A stretch of DNA of 26,784 bases from the NCBI GenBank assembly GCA_025934635.1, contig JAICWX010000092.1:1-26784 (forward strand), written 5' to 3'. Source of the stretch: Streptosporangiaceae bacterium (GTDB taxonomy: Bacteria; Actinomycetota; Actinomycetes; Streptosporangiales; Streptosporangiaceae). Of this stretch, positions 9,784-15,788 are shown one piece after another. The position numbers and the translations under genes were made by a program. The notes under the pieces were generated by a model that was given only the letters and a program-made list of their open reading frames with translations, did not search any database and was not told the origin of the DNA. How positions within the stretch are numbered: the first letter of the stretch is position 1; each line of letters begins with the position of its first letter.

Positions 9784-10812
9784 ATGACCATCACGCCCAG
9801 CCCGGCGGTGCCGTTCCGGCACCTGCAGCGACTGACCGATAGCGTCGGTGTCCTCGAGCACGCCTACGGGACCGTGCCCCGGTATGAGCACGGCTACCGC
9901 GTCGACGACGTCGCCCACGGGCTGGTGGTGGTGTGCCGCGAGCCGTCACCGTCCGCCGAGCTCGTCACCCTGGGCCGCCGCTACCTCTACTTTCTCGCCC
10001 AGGCGCAGGCGGCCGACGGGAAGTTCCGCGGCCGTCTCGGCGACGACCGCCGGTGGCGCGGCCGGCCGGAGGCGCAGGATGCCTGGGGCCGGTCGCTGTG
10101 GGCCCTGGGCACCGCCGCGGCGCGCGGTCCGACCGCGGGGATCCGCGCGGAGGCCCGCACCCGGTTCGACGCGAGCGCGCGGGTCGTTTCCCCGCACCCG
10201 CAGGCCGTGGCGTTCGCCGCCCTCGGGGCGGCCGAGGTGCTCCGGCAGTGGCCGGGCGATCCCGGTGCGCTGTCACTGCTCGCCCTGGCCGGGACCGTCA
10301 TCGGCGAGCCGGCCGCCGACGCGGCGTGGCCGTGGCCGGTCCCCCGGCTCAGCCACGCGAACGCGGCCATCGCCGAGGCCGTCATCGTGGCCGGCGACCA
10401 GCTCGGCCGCGACGACCTCCTGCGGGCCGGCCTGCGCATGCTCGACTGGCTGCTGGCCGGCGAGACAGCGAACGGCCACCTGTCGGTGGTGCCGGCCGCC
10501 GGCTGGGGGCCCGGCGAGGACCGTCCCGGTTTCGATCAGTATCCGAGCCAGGTGGCGGCGCTGGCCGACGCCTGCGTGCGCGCGGCGGCGGTGACCGGCG
10601 ACAGCTCCTGGCTGTCAGGCGTGGAACTGGCCGTGGCCTGGCTGCACGGCCGCAACGACGCCGGCGTCGTCATGCTCGATCAGAAAACAGGCGGCTGCAG
10701 TGATGCCCTCAGCCGCACCGGCCGCAGCCGCAACCAGGGCGCCGAGGCGACCCTGGCGATGATTTCCGTGCTCCAGCAAGGCCGCCGGGCGAGCCTGGAA
10801 GCGGCTCGGTGA
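9784..10812 (+). CDS. Glycosyltransferase-associated alpha/alpha-toroid-like protein
   Basis: A 342-aa protein. The opening LQRLTDSVGVLEHAYGTVPRYEHGYRVDDVAHGLVVV matches a conserved pattern (LTDDTGxxQHAxxxxPxxxHGYCxDDNARAL) in proteins found next to, or fused to, glycosyltransferases in many bacteria. The remainder has repeating helical blocks with conserved aromatic/Gly positions (DAWGRSLWALG; HANAAIAEAVIVAGDQLG; FDQYPSQVAALADAC), consistent with a six-hairpin glycosidase-like toroid. The usual DDNAR is VDDVA here. The enzymatic role of this group is not known to me. No glycosyltransferase lies in the window, so it is an orphan. No signal peptide; weak ribosome-binding site. Confidence 0.65.
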   Translation: MTITPSPAVPFRHLQRLTDSVGVLEHAYGTVPRYEHGYRVDDVAHGLVVVCREPSPSAELVTLGRRYLYFLAQAQAADGKFRGRLGDDRRWRGRPEAQDAWGRSLWALGTAAARGPTAGIRAEARTRFDASARVVSPHPQAVAFAALGAAEVLRQWPGDPGALSLLALAGTVIGEPAADAAWPWPVPRLSHANAAIAEAVIVAGDQLGRDDLLRAGLRMLDWLLAGETANGHLSVVPAAGWGPGEDRPGFDQYPSQVAALADACVRAAAVTGDSSWLSGVELAVAWLHGRNDAGVVMLDQKTGGCSDALSRTGRSRNQGAEATLAMISVLQQGRRASLEAAR

Positions 10813-10825
10813 CCAGCGGACCGCG

Positions 10826-10999
10826 AAATGGTGTTAAATGAAGCTGGTTGTCGTCGAAGTTCGTGTCCGTGTCACAGCGCCTGCGAAACTCTGACCGCGG
10901 GCGCCGTCAATTCCCAGGCCTGGCCTCGGAAGTACAGGCGGTCGCTACAGCCCGGTACGCACGCCCGTGCATGCCGATATCGCCTTTACAGGAGAGCAA
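10826..10999 (+). promoter_or_regulatory. csp1 5' leader, copy 1 of a duplicated leader
   Basis: This non-csp sequence closely matches the one upstream of the second csp gene (15357-15529). Conservation starts near an ATGGTGTTAAATG block. It is almost perfect over the next ~70 bases, patchy through the middle, and strong again at the end (CAGGAGAGCAA with the Shine-Dalgarno). The distance from the conserved ATG to the csp start is 162 bases here and 161 in copy 2. Long conserved leaders are typical of cold-shock genes, where they control mRNA structure and translation. The AT-rich TTAAAT inside the block could instead be a -10 box. Confidence 0.7.
10838..10894 (+). CDS. Putative 18-aa leader peptide (uORF) of csp1
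   Basis: A short frame with ATG at 10838 and TGA at 10892-10894 encodes [18 protein letters not shown]. The equivalent frame upstream of csp2 encodes the same peptide except the last residue (F). Of three base differences, two are synonymous Val codons (GTC/GTA) and one is Leu to Phe. In the other forward frame that starts at 10828 all three would change the protein. No convincing Shine-Dalgarno precedes the ATG, so leaderless or inefficient initiation would be needed. It could be a regulatory uORF, or the block could be constrained as DNA or RNA instead. Confidence 0.4.
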   Translation: MKLVVVEVRVRVTAPAKL

Positions 11000-11203
11000 G
11001 TGGCTCAGGGAACAGTGAAGTGGTTCAACGCGGACAAGGGCTATGGGTTCATCGCCCCCGACGACGGCACGCCGGACGTCTTCGTCCACCACTCCGCCAT
11101 CGAGGCTGAGGGCTTCCGCAGCCTCCAGGACAACCAGCGGGTCGAGTACACCGCCACCCGGGGCGCCAAGGGCCCGCAGGCGGAGCAGGTCCGCCCGATC
11201 TGA
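11000..11203 (+). CDS. CspA-family cold-shock protein (copy 1)
   Basis: A 67-aa single cold-shock domain (OB fold) that binds single-stranded RNA/DNA and melts mRNA structure. RNP1 is KGYGFIAP (residues 13-20) and RNP2 is VFVHHSAI. The start is GTG at 11000, five bases after AGGAG; the protein begins [16 protein letters not shown], the normal family N-terminus. It differs from copy 2 at only three positions (P25A, E37D, T53A). It stands alone on the plus strand, preceded by the conserved leader and followed by a strong stem-loop. Regulation through the long leader is likely. Confidence 0.96.
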   Translation: MAQGTVKWFNADKGYGFIAPDDGTPDVFVHHSAIEAEGFRSLQDNQRVEYTATRGAKGPQAEQVRPI

Positions 11204-11216
11204 GACCCCGCCGTAC

Positions 11217-11262
11217 TGAGCCCGGGGCGGGCTCTGGAGGAACAGACCCTGCCCCGGGCTCA
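11217..11262. terminator. Intrinsic terminator-like stem-loop between csp1 and the convergent Tudor gene
   Basis: A 12-bp perfect GC-rich stem: TGAGCCCGGGGC at 11217-11228 pairs with GCCCCGGGCTCA at 11251-11262, with a 22-base loop. There is no U-tract, as is common in actinobacteria. It lies 13 bases after the csp1 stop and 6 bases from the opposing gene's stop, so it may serve both. Confidence 0.7.
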
Positions 11263-11268
11263 GCGGCG

Positions 11269-11493
11269 TCAGAGCTTAGCCAGCTTCGCGCACGGCATCG
11301 TGATCCGCACCCGGCGCGCGCCGAAATCGATGATCAGGCTCTCGTCGGCGTCGATGCTCACGACCCGGCCGAGGCCGTACTTGTCGTGTGTCACCTGGTC
11401 CTGCTCTGCGAACTGCTCGGCGGGCAGGACCTCGGGTGCCCTGAAGGGACTAGTGGGCAAGTGACGCCGGGTCGCGGCGCGGGCAGGCTTCAT
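11269..11493 (-). CDS. Small standalone Tudor-like protein resembling the UvrD/PcrA C-terminal domain
   Basis: A 74-aa protein with a basic N-terminus (MKPARAATRRH) and a compact domain: DQVTHDKYGLGRVVSID, then SLIIDFGARRVRITMP and KLAKL. This is the pattern of the Tudor-like C-terminal domain of UvrD/PcrA helicases, which contacts RNA polymerase (typically GDRVxHxxFGxGxV...VDFxxxGxKxL), but no helicase is attached. The frame is open to 11532; the ATG at 11493 is chosen because it opens the basic segment and lies 7 bases after a CATACT -10-like box, suggesting a leaderless mRNA. Its position between csp1 and the desaturase suggests a role in transcription or stress response, which is inference. 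Confidence 0.7.
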   Translation of the reverse strand: MKPARAATRRHLPTSPFRAPEVLPAEQFAEQDQVTHDKYGLGRVVSIDADESLIIDFGARRVRITMPCAKLAKL

Positions 11494-11500
11494 TATGACC

Positions 11501-11519
11501 AGTATGCGCCTGCAGGCGC
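11501..11519 (-). promoter_or_regulatory. Leaderless -10 box and 14-bp palindrome upstream of the Tudor-like gene
   Basis: Read leftward, CATACT (forward 11501-11506, five of six matches to TATAAT) ends 7 bases before the ATG, the spacing expected if transcription starts at the start codon. A perfect 14-bp palindrome, GCGCCTGCAGGCGC (11506-11519), directly abuts it on the -35 side. No good -35 hexamer is visible. Confidence 0.4.
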
Positions 11520-11567
11520 TCGCCGCGCCCACGGCTCGCCGATTCCCGCACCGTACCGGCCGTCCCG

Positions 11568-12548
11568 TTAGGCCTCATCGGGCTGGCCCTGGCCGCGGCG
11601 GCGACTGTCCAGGCGAGCGGCGGCCGGCCAGTGCACGGCGCTGGCCCAGCCGAGGCGCTCGAAGACGCGGATGACGGCGGCCGAGATATCGACTTGCCGC
11701 GGATCGGCGCCGTGCCGGGCGCAGGCCGGGTCCGAATGGTGCATGTTGTGCCAGCTCTCGCCGAGCGAGAGCAGGGCCAGCGGCCACAGGTTGGTGGCCC
11801 GGTCGTGGCGGCGGGTGGCGAATGGGCGGGTGCCGATCACATGGCACAGCGAGTTGACGCTCCAGGTGACGTGCTGCAGCAAGGTCACGCGGACCAGCCC
11901 GGCCCACAGCAGCGTGCCCAGCGCGGTGCGCCAGCTGCCGCCGATCGCCCAGCCCGCGGCGAACGGCAGCCCGAGCGACACCAGGCACAAGGCCGGGAAC
12001 GCGGCCGAGACCGCCCGCATGGCCGGGTCGGCGGCCAGGTCCGGGGCATAGCGCGCGGCCGAGGTGGGGTTGTCGCGCAGCAGCCAGCCGATATGCGCGT
12101 GGGCGAGACCGCGGAGCTGCCCGGCCAGGTGAGTGCCGTACCGGTACGGTGAATGCGGATCGCCCGGCCGGTCGGTGAAGGCATGATGCCGGCGGTGGAT
12201 GGCGACCCAGCCGATGACCTCGCCCTCGAAGCTCATCGAGCCCGCGATGGCCAGCGCGACCCGCAGCGCCGGCGCGGCGGTGAAGCTGCGGTGGGTGAGC
12301 AGCCGGTGGAAGCCGATGGTCACCCCGAGCCCGGTCACCAGGTAGAAAGCCGCCGCGAGGAGGACGTCCGCGAGGTGCAGGCCGTGGCCCCAGGCGAACC
12401 ACACCGCCGCCCCCAGCCCGGCGAACGGCACCACGACGATCGCGATCGTCACGGCGGCCCGGATCGCGGCCTCGACGGTACGCGCCGAGCGGCCAGCGTC
12501 CGGGAAAGCTTCGGTGCCTTCGTAGGCGACGGCGAGCTGATCGGTCAT
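11568..12548 (-). CDS. Acyl-CoA / fatty-acid desaturase (membrane di-iron)
   Basis: A 326-aa integral membrane desaturase of the stearoyl-CoA delta-9 type. It inserts a double bond into acyl chains using two iron atoms held by histidine boxes. All three are present: HRLLTH (after GVTIGF), HRRHH (in VAIHRRHHAFTDRPGDPHSP) and HNMHH (in GESWHNMHHSDP). Two hydrophobic hairpins surround them. The frame allows an earlier start at 12587, but ATG 12548 has AGAGAGGA upstream and matches the usual N-terminal length. The 184-base gap to the DEAD-box gene can hold its own promoter. Near two cold-shock genes and an RNA helicase, a role in membrane fluidity at low temperature is a reasonable inference. Confidence 0.93.
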   Translation of the reverse strand: MTDQLAVAYEGTEAFPDAGRSARTVEAAIRAAVTIAIVVVPFAGLGAAVWFAWGHGLHLADVLLAAAFYLVTGLGVTIGFHRLLTHRSFTAAPALRVALAIAGSMSFEGEVIGWVAIHRRHHAFTDRPGDPHSPYRYGTHLAGQLRGLAHAHIGWLLRDNPTSAARYAPDLAADPAMRAVSAAFPALCLVSLGLPFAAGWAIGGSWRTALGTLLWAGLVRVTLLQHVTWSVNSLCHVIGTRPFATRRHDRATNLWPLALLSLGESWHNMHHSDPACARHGADPRQVDISAAVIRVFERLGWASAVHWPAAARLDSRRRGQGQPDEA

Positions 12549-12732
12549 GGCGGTCGTTCCTCTCTGAACGCTGCCGGAACTGCTCAAAGTGGCCGAGCCC
12601 AGAAAATGAACGTGCTAACGCCGAGAACTCCGGAACGCTTATTGCCGGGCGAAACCGCTGCCGGGGTCCGGAGCAACGTTTTAAAGACTACCTTGCTTTT
12701 ACCTGCTCAAACCCTGAAATATGGCCAGCCCG

Positions 12733-14067
12733 TTAGCGCCGCCCGCGCGAACCCCGGAAGCTTCCGGACGCGGCCGCCGCGCCGCGGCCGGTGGCCGGGA
12801 TGGCCGCTGCGGCCCAGGAGTTCGCGGCCGGGTTGAGCCTGGCCACCGGAGCGACCCGCCGGGCCGGGGGGCCTGCGATCGAGCGCACCACCGGCGAGCC
12901 CGGGCCGGCGGTGACGGCCTGCGGCGTCACGCCCGCCTTGCGCATCAGGGCGCGCACCTCGGCCGCCTGGGCCGCGGTCTGCACGGTGACCACCACTCCG
13001 TCGGCGCCGCCGCGGGCGGTCCGGCCTGACCGGTGCACGTAGGCCTTGTGCTCGGTCGGGGGGTCGGCGTGAACGACCAGGTCGATGCCGTCCACGTGGA
13101 TACCGCGGGCGGCGACGTCGGTCGCGACCAGGACGCGCGCCGCGCCGGCGGTGAACGCGGCCAGGTTACGGCTGCGATCGCCCTGGGTCAGGTTGCTGTG
13201 CAGCTCGGCCGCGGGCGCCCCGGCCAGGATCAGCTGGCGGGCGAGCTGCTGCGCCCCGTGCTTGGTCCGGGTGAAGATCAGCACCCGCTTGTCGCCGCTG
13301 GCCAGGGCGGCGACCACCCCCACCCGGTCGGCCGGCGTGACGGTCAGCAGGTGGTGGGTGATCTGGGCGGGCGGGGAAGCGCCGTCGACGGAGTGCCGGG
13401 CCGGCCGGGTCAGGAAGCGCCGCGCGAGAACGTCGACGGCCCGGTCCAGGGTGGCGGAGAACAGCAGCCGCTGCCCTTCCGGCGGAGTGGCGTCGAGCAG
13501 CCTCCGCACGACCGGCAGGAATCCCAGGTCGGCCATGTGATCAGCTTCGTCGACCACGCTGACCTCGACATCGCCGAGGTGGCAGTGGTCCTGCTCGATG
13601 AGGTCGGCCAGCCGGCCCGGGCAGGCCACGACGATATCGGCGCGGTCGCGCAGGGCCGTCACCTGCGGGCCCTGCGGGGTGCCGCCGAAGACGGCGGCCA
13701 CGCTCAGCCCCATGGCCTGCGCCAGCGGCGACAGGACCGCGACGACCTGGGTGGCCAGCTCGCGGGTGGGCACCAGCACCAGGCCGCGCGGGCGGCACGC
13801 CATCGTGTAGCCGTCGGCCAGCCGGGCCACCAGGGGGATGCCGAACCCGAGCGTCTTACCCGACCCGGTCTGGGCCCGGCCGAGAATGTCGGCGCCGGCC
13901 AGCGCATCGGGCAGCACCGCGGCCTGAACGGGAAACGGCATCGTGATGCTGTTGGCGGCCAGCGCGGCGACCAGGGGGGCCGGGACGCCGAGGTCAGCGA
14001 AGGTGACCGGGCCGGCCGGGCGGGTAACGGATTTTTCCGCGGGTTTTTCTGCGGGCAGGACTGACAA
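12733..14067 (-). CDS. DEAD-box ATP-dependent RNA helicase
   Basis: A 444-aa DEAD-box helicase. Motifs in order: Q-motif region TFADLGVPAPLVAAL...FPVQ, motif I AQTGSGKT, Ia PTRELA, CPGRL, motif II DEAD (VVDEADHMADLGF), III SAT, V ATDVAARGIHVDG, VI HRSGRTARGG. The C-terminal tail is Ala/Gly/Ser/Arg-rich and probably binds RNA. The frame is open to 14253, but the upstream part lacks family features. TTG 14067, with GGAG eight bases before it and protein MSVLPAEKPAEKSVTR, is the best start. The type fits RhlE/DeaD-like helicases that unwind structured mRNA or rRNA in the cold; pairing with csp genes is known in streptomycetes. Confidence 0.93.
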   Translation of the reverse strand: MSVLPAEKPAEKSVTRPAGPVTFADLGVPAPLVAALAANSITMPFPVQAAVLPDALAGADILGRAQTGSGKTLGFGIPLVARLADGYTMACRPRGLVLVPTRELATQVVAVLSPLAQAMGLSVAAVFGGTPQGPQVTALRDRADIVVACPGRLADLIEQDHCHLGDVEVSVVDEADHMADLGFLPVVRRLLDATPPEGQRLLFSATLDRAVDVLARRFLTRPARHSVDGASPPAQITHHLLTVTPADRVGVVAALASGDKRVLIFTRTKHGAQQLARQLILAGAPAAELHSNLTQGDRSRNLAAFTAGAARVLVATDVAARGIHVDGIDLVVHADPPTEHKAYVHRSGRTARGGADGVVVTVQTAAQAAEVRALMRKAGVTPQAVTAGPGSPVVRSIAGPPARRVAPVARLNPAANSWAAAAIPATGRGAAAASGSFRGSRGRR

Positions 14068-14288
14068 AAGATGATCTCCAGGACTTGAGTGGTCGCATTG
14101 CCGAAGGCGCCACATCCGTGGAAACCGATTCGCTCGCCGAGCGACAGACGACCGGCGCGCCCTGATGGCGGCGCCTGAGGGCATAGTGCGCCCGTGGGCC
14201 CACATTAGCGCACGCCGTCCCAGGGTGATAGCCGTGCCCGGGGGACGCGCCAAGGCCGTTCGGCCTCATGGTCTTGGTCTTTTCTTCT
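14068..14288 (-). promoter_or_regulatory. Untranslated leader/promoter region of the DEAD-box gene
   Basis: A 221-base stretch between the helicase start and the next gene. A TAATGT -10-like box (forward 14202-14207) would give a leader of roughly 130 bases; no convincing -35 is seen. Within the leader, CGCTC-GGC-GAGCG can form a small hairpin and GCCCT/AGGGC can pair across ~14 bases. A long structured leader would fit cold induction, but the evidence is weak. Confidence 0.3.
14253..14266. terminator. Short stem-loop with flanking T-rich tract
   Basis: AGGCCG-TT-CGGCCT forms a tight stem. Outer bases CCAAG and CTTGG flank it asymmetrically, and a T-rich run (TCTTTTCTTCTTT) follows on the plus strand at about 14278-14290. 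It lies just past the stop of the minus-strand 99-aa gene (14289), so it may end that transcript, although the T-tract lies on the wrong side for that direction. Confidence 0.35.
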
Positions 14289-14588
14289 TTACAGGGGCTC
14301 GGTGGCCCAGCGCCAGCCGCGCGTCTCGTCGTGCACCGCCCGCACCAGGAAGGCTTCCGCGGCGTCGGACAGTTCGTCGATGACCCGGATCAGCTGGCGG
14401 TGGAAATCGGCGGGCCGGCCGCCCTCGTGGTGCTCCCGGTGGCCGGCTATCGTCACCGCCGTACCGTCGCCGCCGGTCAGCCGCACCGTGACGTTCCCGT
14501 CGTAGTCCAGGCTGGCACCCGCGATTTCCCGGGCGCGGATGATCTCAGAACCCTCGTCGTTCGCCACCCATACGTTCTTCGCATCCAT
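14289..14588 (-). CDS. Small protein of unknown function (99 aa)
   Basis: ATG at 14588 is preceded by GAGGAGG at 5-base spacing, one of the clearest ribosome-binding sites in the window, so this is very likely a real gene. The N-terminal half looks like beta strands (NVWVANDEGSEIIRAREI; GNVTVRLTGGDGTAVTIAG). A His/Glu-rich turn (GHREHHEGG) then leads to an amphipathic helix (FHRQLIRVIDELSDAAEAFLV). There are no membrane segments or cysteines. I do not recognise the family. It lies 44 bases downstream of the MarR-like gene on the same strand and is probably co-transcribed with it. Confidence 0.7.
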   Translation of the reverse strand: MDAKNVWVANDEGSEIIRAREIAGASLDYDGNVTVRLTGGDGTAVTIAGHREHHEGGRPADFHRQLIRVIDELSDAAEAFLVRAVHDETRGWRWATEPL

Positions 14589-14632
14589 TGACGCCTCCTC
14601 GGGGCCCGTCCGCGCAGGGAGCGGGCTAGCTG

Positions 14633-14962
14633 TTACTGCCGGTCCGCTGCCGCCCCGGACGCACCGGCGGGTCGCCCTCCGGCCGGGCCGGTGCCGGCCA
14701 GCAGGGTCAGGACTTCGCCGATCGTGCGTTCCTGCCCGTCCGGTTCTGGCAGCGGCAGGTGCGCCTGGATGTGGTAGCGGTTGCGGCGGCCGTCCTTCTC
14801 CTTGACGACGTAGCCGGCCTCGACCAGGTCGGTGATGATGCCGAAGGCACTGCGCTCGGTGATGTCCAGGCTGGCCGCGATGTCGCGCAGCCGCACCCCG
14901 GGGTCATGAGCCACGCACAGCAGGACCCGGGCGTGGTTGGTCAGGAAGGTCCAGCTCGCCAC
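14633..14962 (-). CDS. MarR-like winged-helix DNA-binding protein
   Basis: A 109-aa protein with one winged-helix domain: WTFLTNHARVLLCVAHDPGVRLRDIAASLDITERSAFGIITDLVEAGYVVKEKDGRRNRYHIQ. The recognition helix is at TERSAFGIITDL and the wing at KDGRRNRYHI. The C-terminal tail is Gly/Ala/Pro-rich. Small MarR-type proteins with nearly this sequence are common in actinobacteria; I know of no defined target. The start is GTG 14962 with no Shine-Dalgarno but TAACTT six bases before it, suggesting a leaderless mRNA. It probably forms an operon with the 99-aa gene downstream and diverges from the proline-rich peptide and csp2. Confidence 0.85.
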   Translation of the reverse strand: MASWTFLTNHARVLLCVAHDPGVRLRDIAASLDITERSAFGIITDLVEAGYVVKEKDGRRNRYHIQAHLPLPEPDGQERTIGEVLTLLAGTGPAGGRPAGASGAAADRQ

Positions 14963-14968
14963 AGTGGT

Positions 14969-14987
14969 AAGTTATCAGATTCCGGAA
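14969..14987 (-). promoter_or_regulatory. Leaderless -10 box and TTCCGGAA palindrome of the MarR-like gene
   Basis: Read leftward, TAACTT (forward 14969-14974) lies six bases before the GTG start, as expected for a leaderless transcript. TTCCGGAA, an 8-bp perfect palindrome at 14980-14987, sits just upstream of the -10 box, where an autoregulator could bind. The surrounding ~45 bases are AT-rich compared with the rest of the window. Confidence 0.4.
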
Positions 14988-15089
14988 ATATCTTGCTAGT
15001 TTTCTTATTCCAGCGTAGCGTGACGTCAGGTACCGGACTGCTCACGTGCCTGCCACCGGGCTGCCATGACAGTTCCAGAAGGAAGACAC

Positions 15090-15338
15090 ATGCCCGAGCC
15101 CGCCGCGCCGCATCCGGACCCGAATACCGCCGATGGCGCCGTCCCGCCCATGCCGTACCCGGGTGCCACCACGGCCGAGGCACCCTCGTTCCCTGACAAT
15201 GCCATACCCGCTGATGGCGCCGTCCCGCCGTTGCCGTCGGAGGCGATGAACACGCGCACGCGGGCACCCGCCGCGGCGGGGCGCTGGCGCTGGCGCGCAC
15301 GCCGGACCCGGCCGGGCGCCGGTCCGGTCGAGCCGTAA
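15090..15338 (+). CDS. Small proline-rich protein of unknown function
   Basis: An 82-aa frame starting ATG 15090 with AGAAGGAAG about 5 bases upstream. It is rich in Pro and Ala and contains a near-duplicate block, ADGAVPPMP and ADGAVPPLP. These are encoded by matching 20-bp segments (15129-15148 and 15210-15229) 81 bp apart. The C-terminal third is basic ([12 protein letters not shown]). No fold, signal peptide or family is recognised, and it is probably disordered. It ends about 30 bases before the conserved csp2 leader. The ribosome-binding site supports it, but low-complexity frames occur by chance in such GC-rich DNA. Confidence 0.4.
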   Translation: MPEPAAPHPDPNTADGAVPPMPYPGATTAEAPSFPDNAIPADGAVPPLPSEAMNTRTRAPAAAGRWRWRARRTRPGAGPVEP

Positions 15339-15356
15339 TGGAGCATCAGGTCCGCG

Positions 15357-15529
15357 TCATGGTGTTAAATGAAGCTGGTTGTAGTCGAAGTTCGTGTACG
15401 TGTCACAGCGCCTGCGAAATTCTGACCGCGGGCGCCGCCTATCCGGGGCAGGCCTCGGAGGAGCAGGCGGTCGCAACAGCCCAGGATGCACACCCGTGGA
15501 TCCTGATGGTCGTCTTAGCAGGAGAGCAA
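15357..15529 (+). promoter_or_regulatory. csp2 5' leader, copy 2 of the duplicated leader
   Basis: It matches the csp1 leader from a CCGCG-NN-ATGGTGTTAAATG block through to the identical CAGGAGAGCAA that carries the Shine-Dalgarno. The first ~70 bases differ by only three substitutions. The middle has diverged, with substitutions and a net one-base deletion, while the csp coding parts remain nearly identical. Upstream of the CCGCG the two copies are unrelated, which marks the left edge of the conserved cassette. Confidence 0.7.
15369..15425 (+). CDS. Putative 18-aa leader peptide (uORF) of csp2
   Basis: ATG 15369 to TGA 15423-15425 encodes [18 protein letters not shown], identical to the csp1 leader peptide but for the last residue. 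The gap from its stop to the csp2 GTG is 104 bases (105 in copy 1). The alternating Val/charged pattern (VEVRVRV) looks like a beta strand. No Shine-Dalgarno is visible. Confidence 0.4.
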   Translation: MKLVVVEVRVRVTAPAKF

Positions 15530-15733
15530 GTGGCTCAGGGAACAGTGAAGTGGTTCAACGCGGACAAGGGCTATGGATTCATCGCCCCCGACGACGGCAC
15601 TGCCGACGTCTTCGTCCACCACTCCGCCATCGAGGCTGACGGTTTCCGCAGCCTCCAGGACAACCAGCGGGTCGAGTACACCGCGGCGCGCGGGGCCAAG
15701 GGCCCGCAGGCCGAGCAGGTCCGCCCGATCTGA
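15530..15733 (+). CDS. CspA-family cold-shock protein (copy 2)
   Basis: A 67-aa cold-shock domain protein, 64 of 67 residues identical to copy 1, with RNP1 KGYGFIAP and RNP2 VFVHHSAI. The start is GTG 15530 with AGGAG five bases upstream. An in-frame upstream extension to 15338 exists by chance, but the same frame is broken in copy 1 by one base, so the extension is not used. The two genes are evident paralogues about 4.5 kb apart, probably from duplication of a leader-plus-gene cassette. A strong hairpin follows. Confidence 0.96.
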   Translation: MAQGTVKWFNADKGYGFIAPDDGTADVFVHHSAIEADGFRSLQDNQRVEYTAARGAKGPQAEQVRPI

Positions 15734-15750
15734 CGTCCTCGCAACGCGGT

Positions 15751-15788
15751 AAACGGGGGTGGCCCTGCGTGCAGGGTCACCCCCGTTT
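15751..15788. terminator. Strong bidirectional terminator between csp2 and the MFS gene
   Basis: A 17-bp stem pairs 15751-15767 with 15772-15788 around a four-base loop, with one G-T wobble. It is followed on the plus strand by TTTGCTTGTT. On the minus strand it is preceded by the MFS stop codon, which itself lies inside the stem (15777-15779). It can terminate both converging transcripts. Confidence 0.85.

Noticed and set aside
10828..11109. Plus-strand frame beginning MVLNEAGC across the csp1 leader
   Set aside because: It runs out of frame through the csp gene, and all three differences from the copy-2 leader would change its residues. It is a shadow frame.
13033..14064. 343-codon plus-strand frame opposite the DEAD-box helicase
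   Set aside because: Low-complexity composition; the other strand has every helicase motif.
14068..14253. N-terminal extension of the DEAD-box helicase to 14253
   Set aside because: The extra 62 residues are basic and featureless. TTG 14067 has GGAG at eight bases and gives a normal N-terminus.
15338..15529. N-terminally extended form of csp2 starting at 15338
   Set aside because: The same frame in the csp1 leader is shifted by one base and does not join csp1. GTG 15530 has an ideal Shine-Dalgarno and gives the standard N-terminus.
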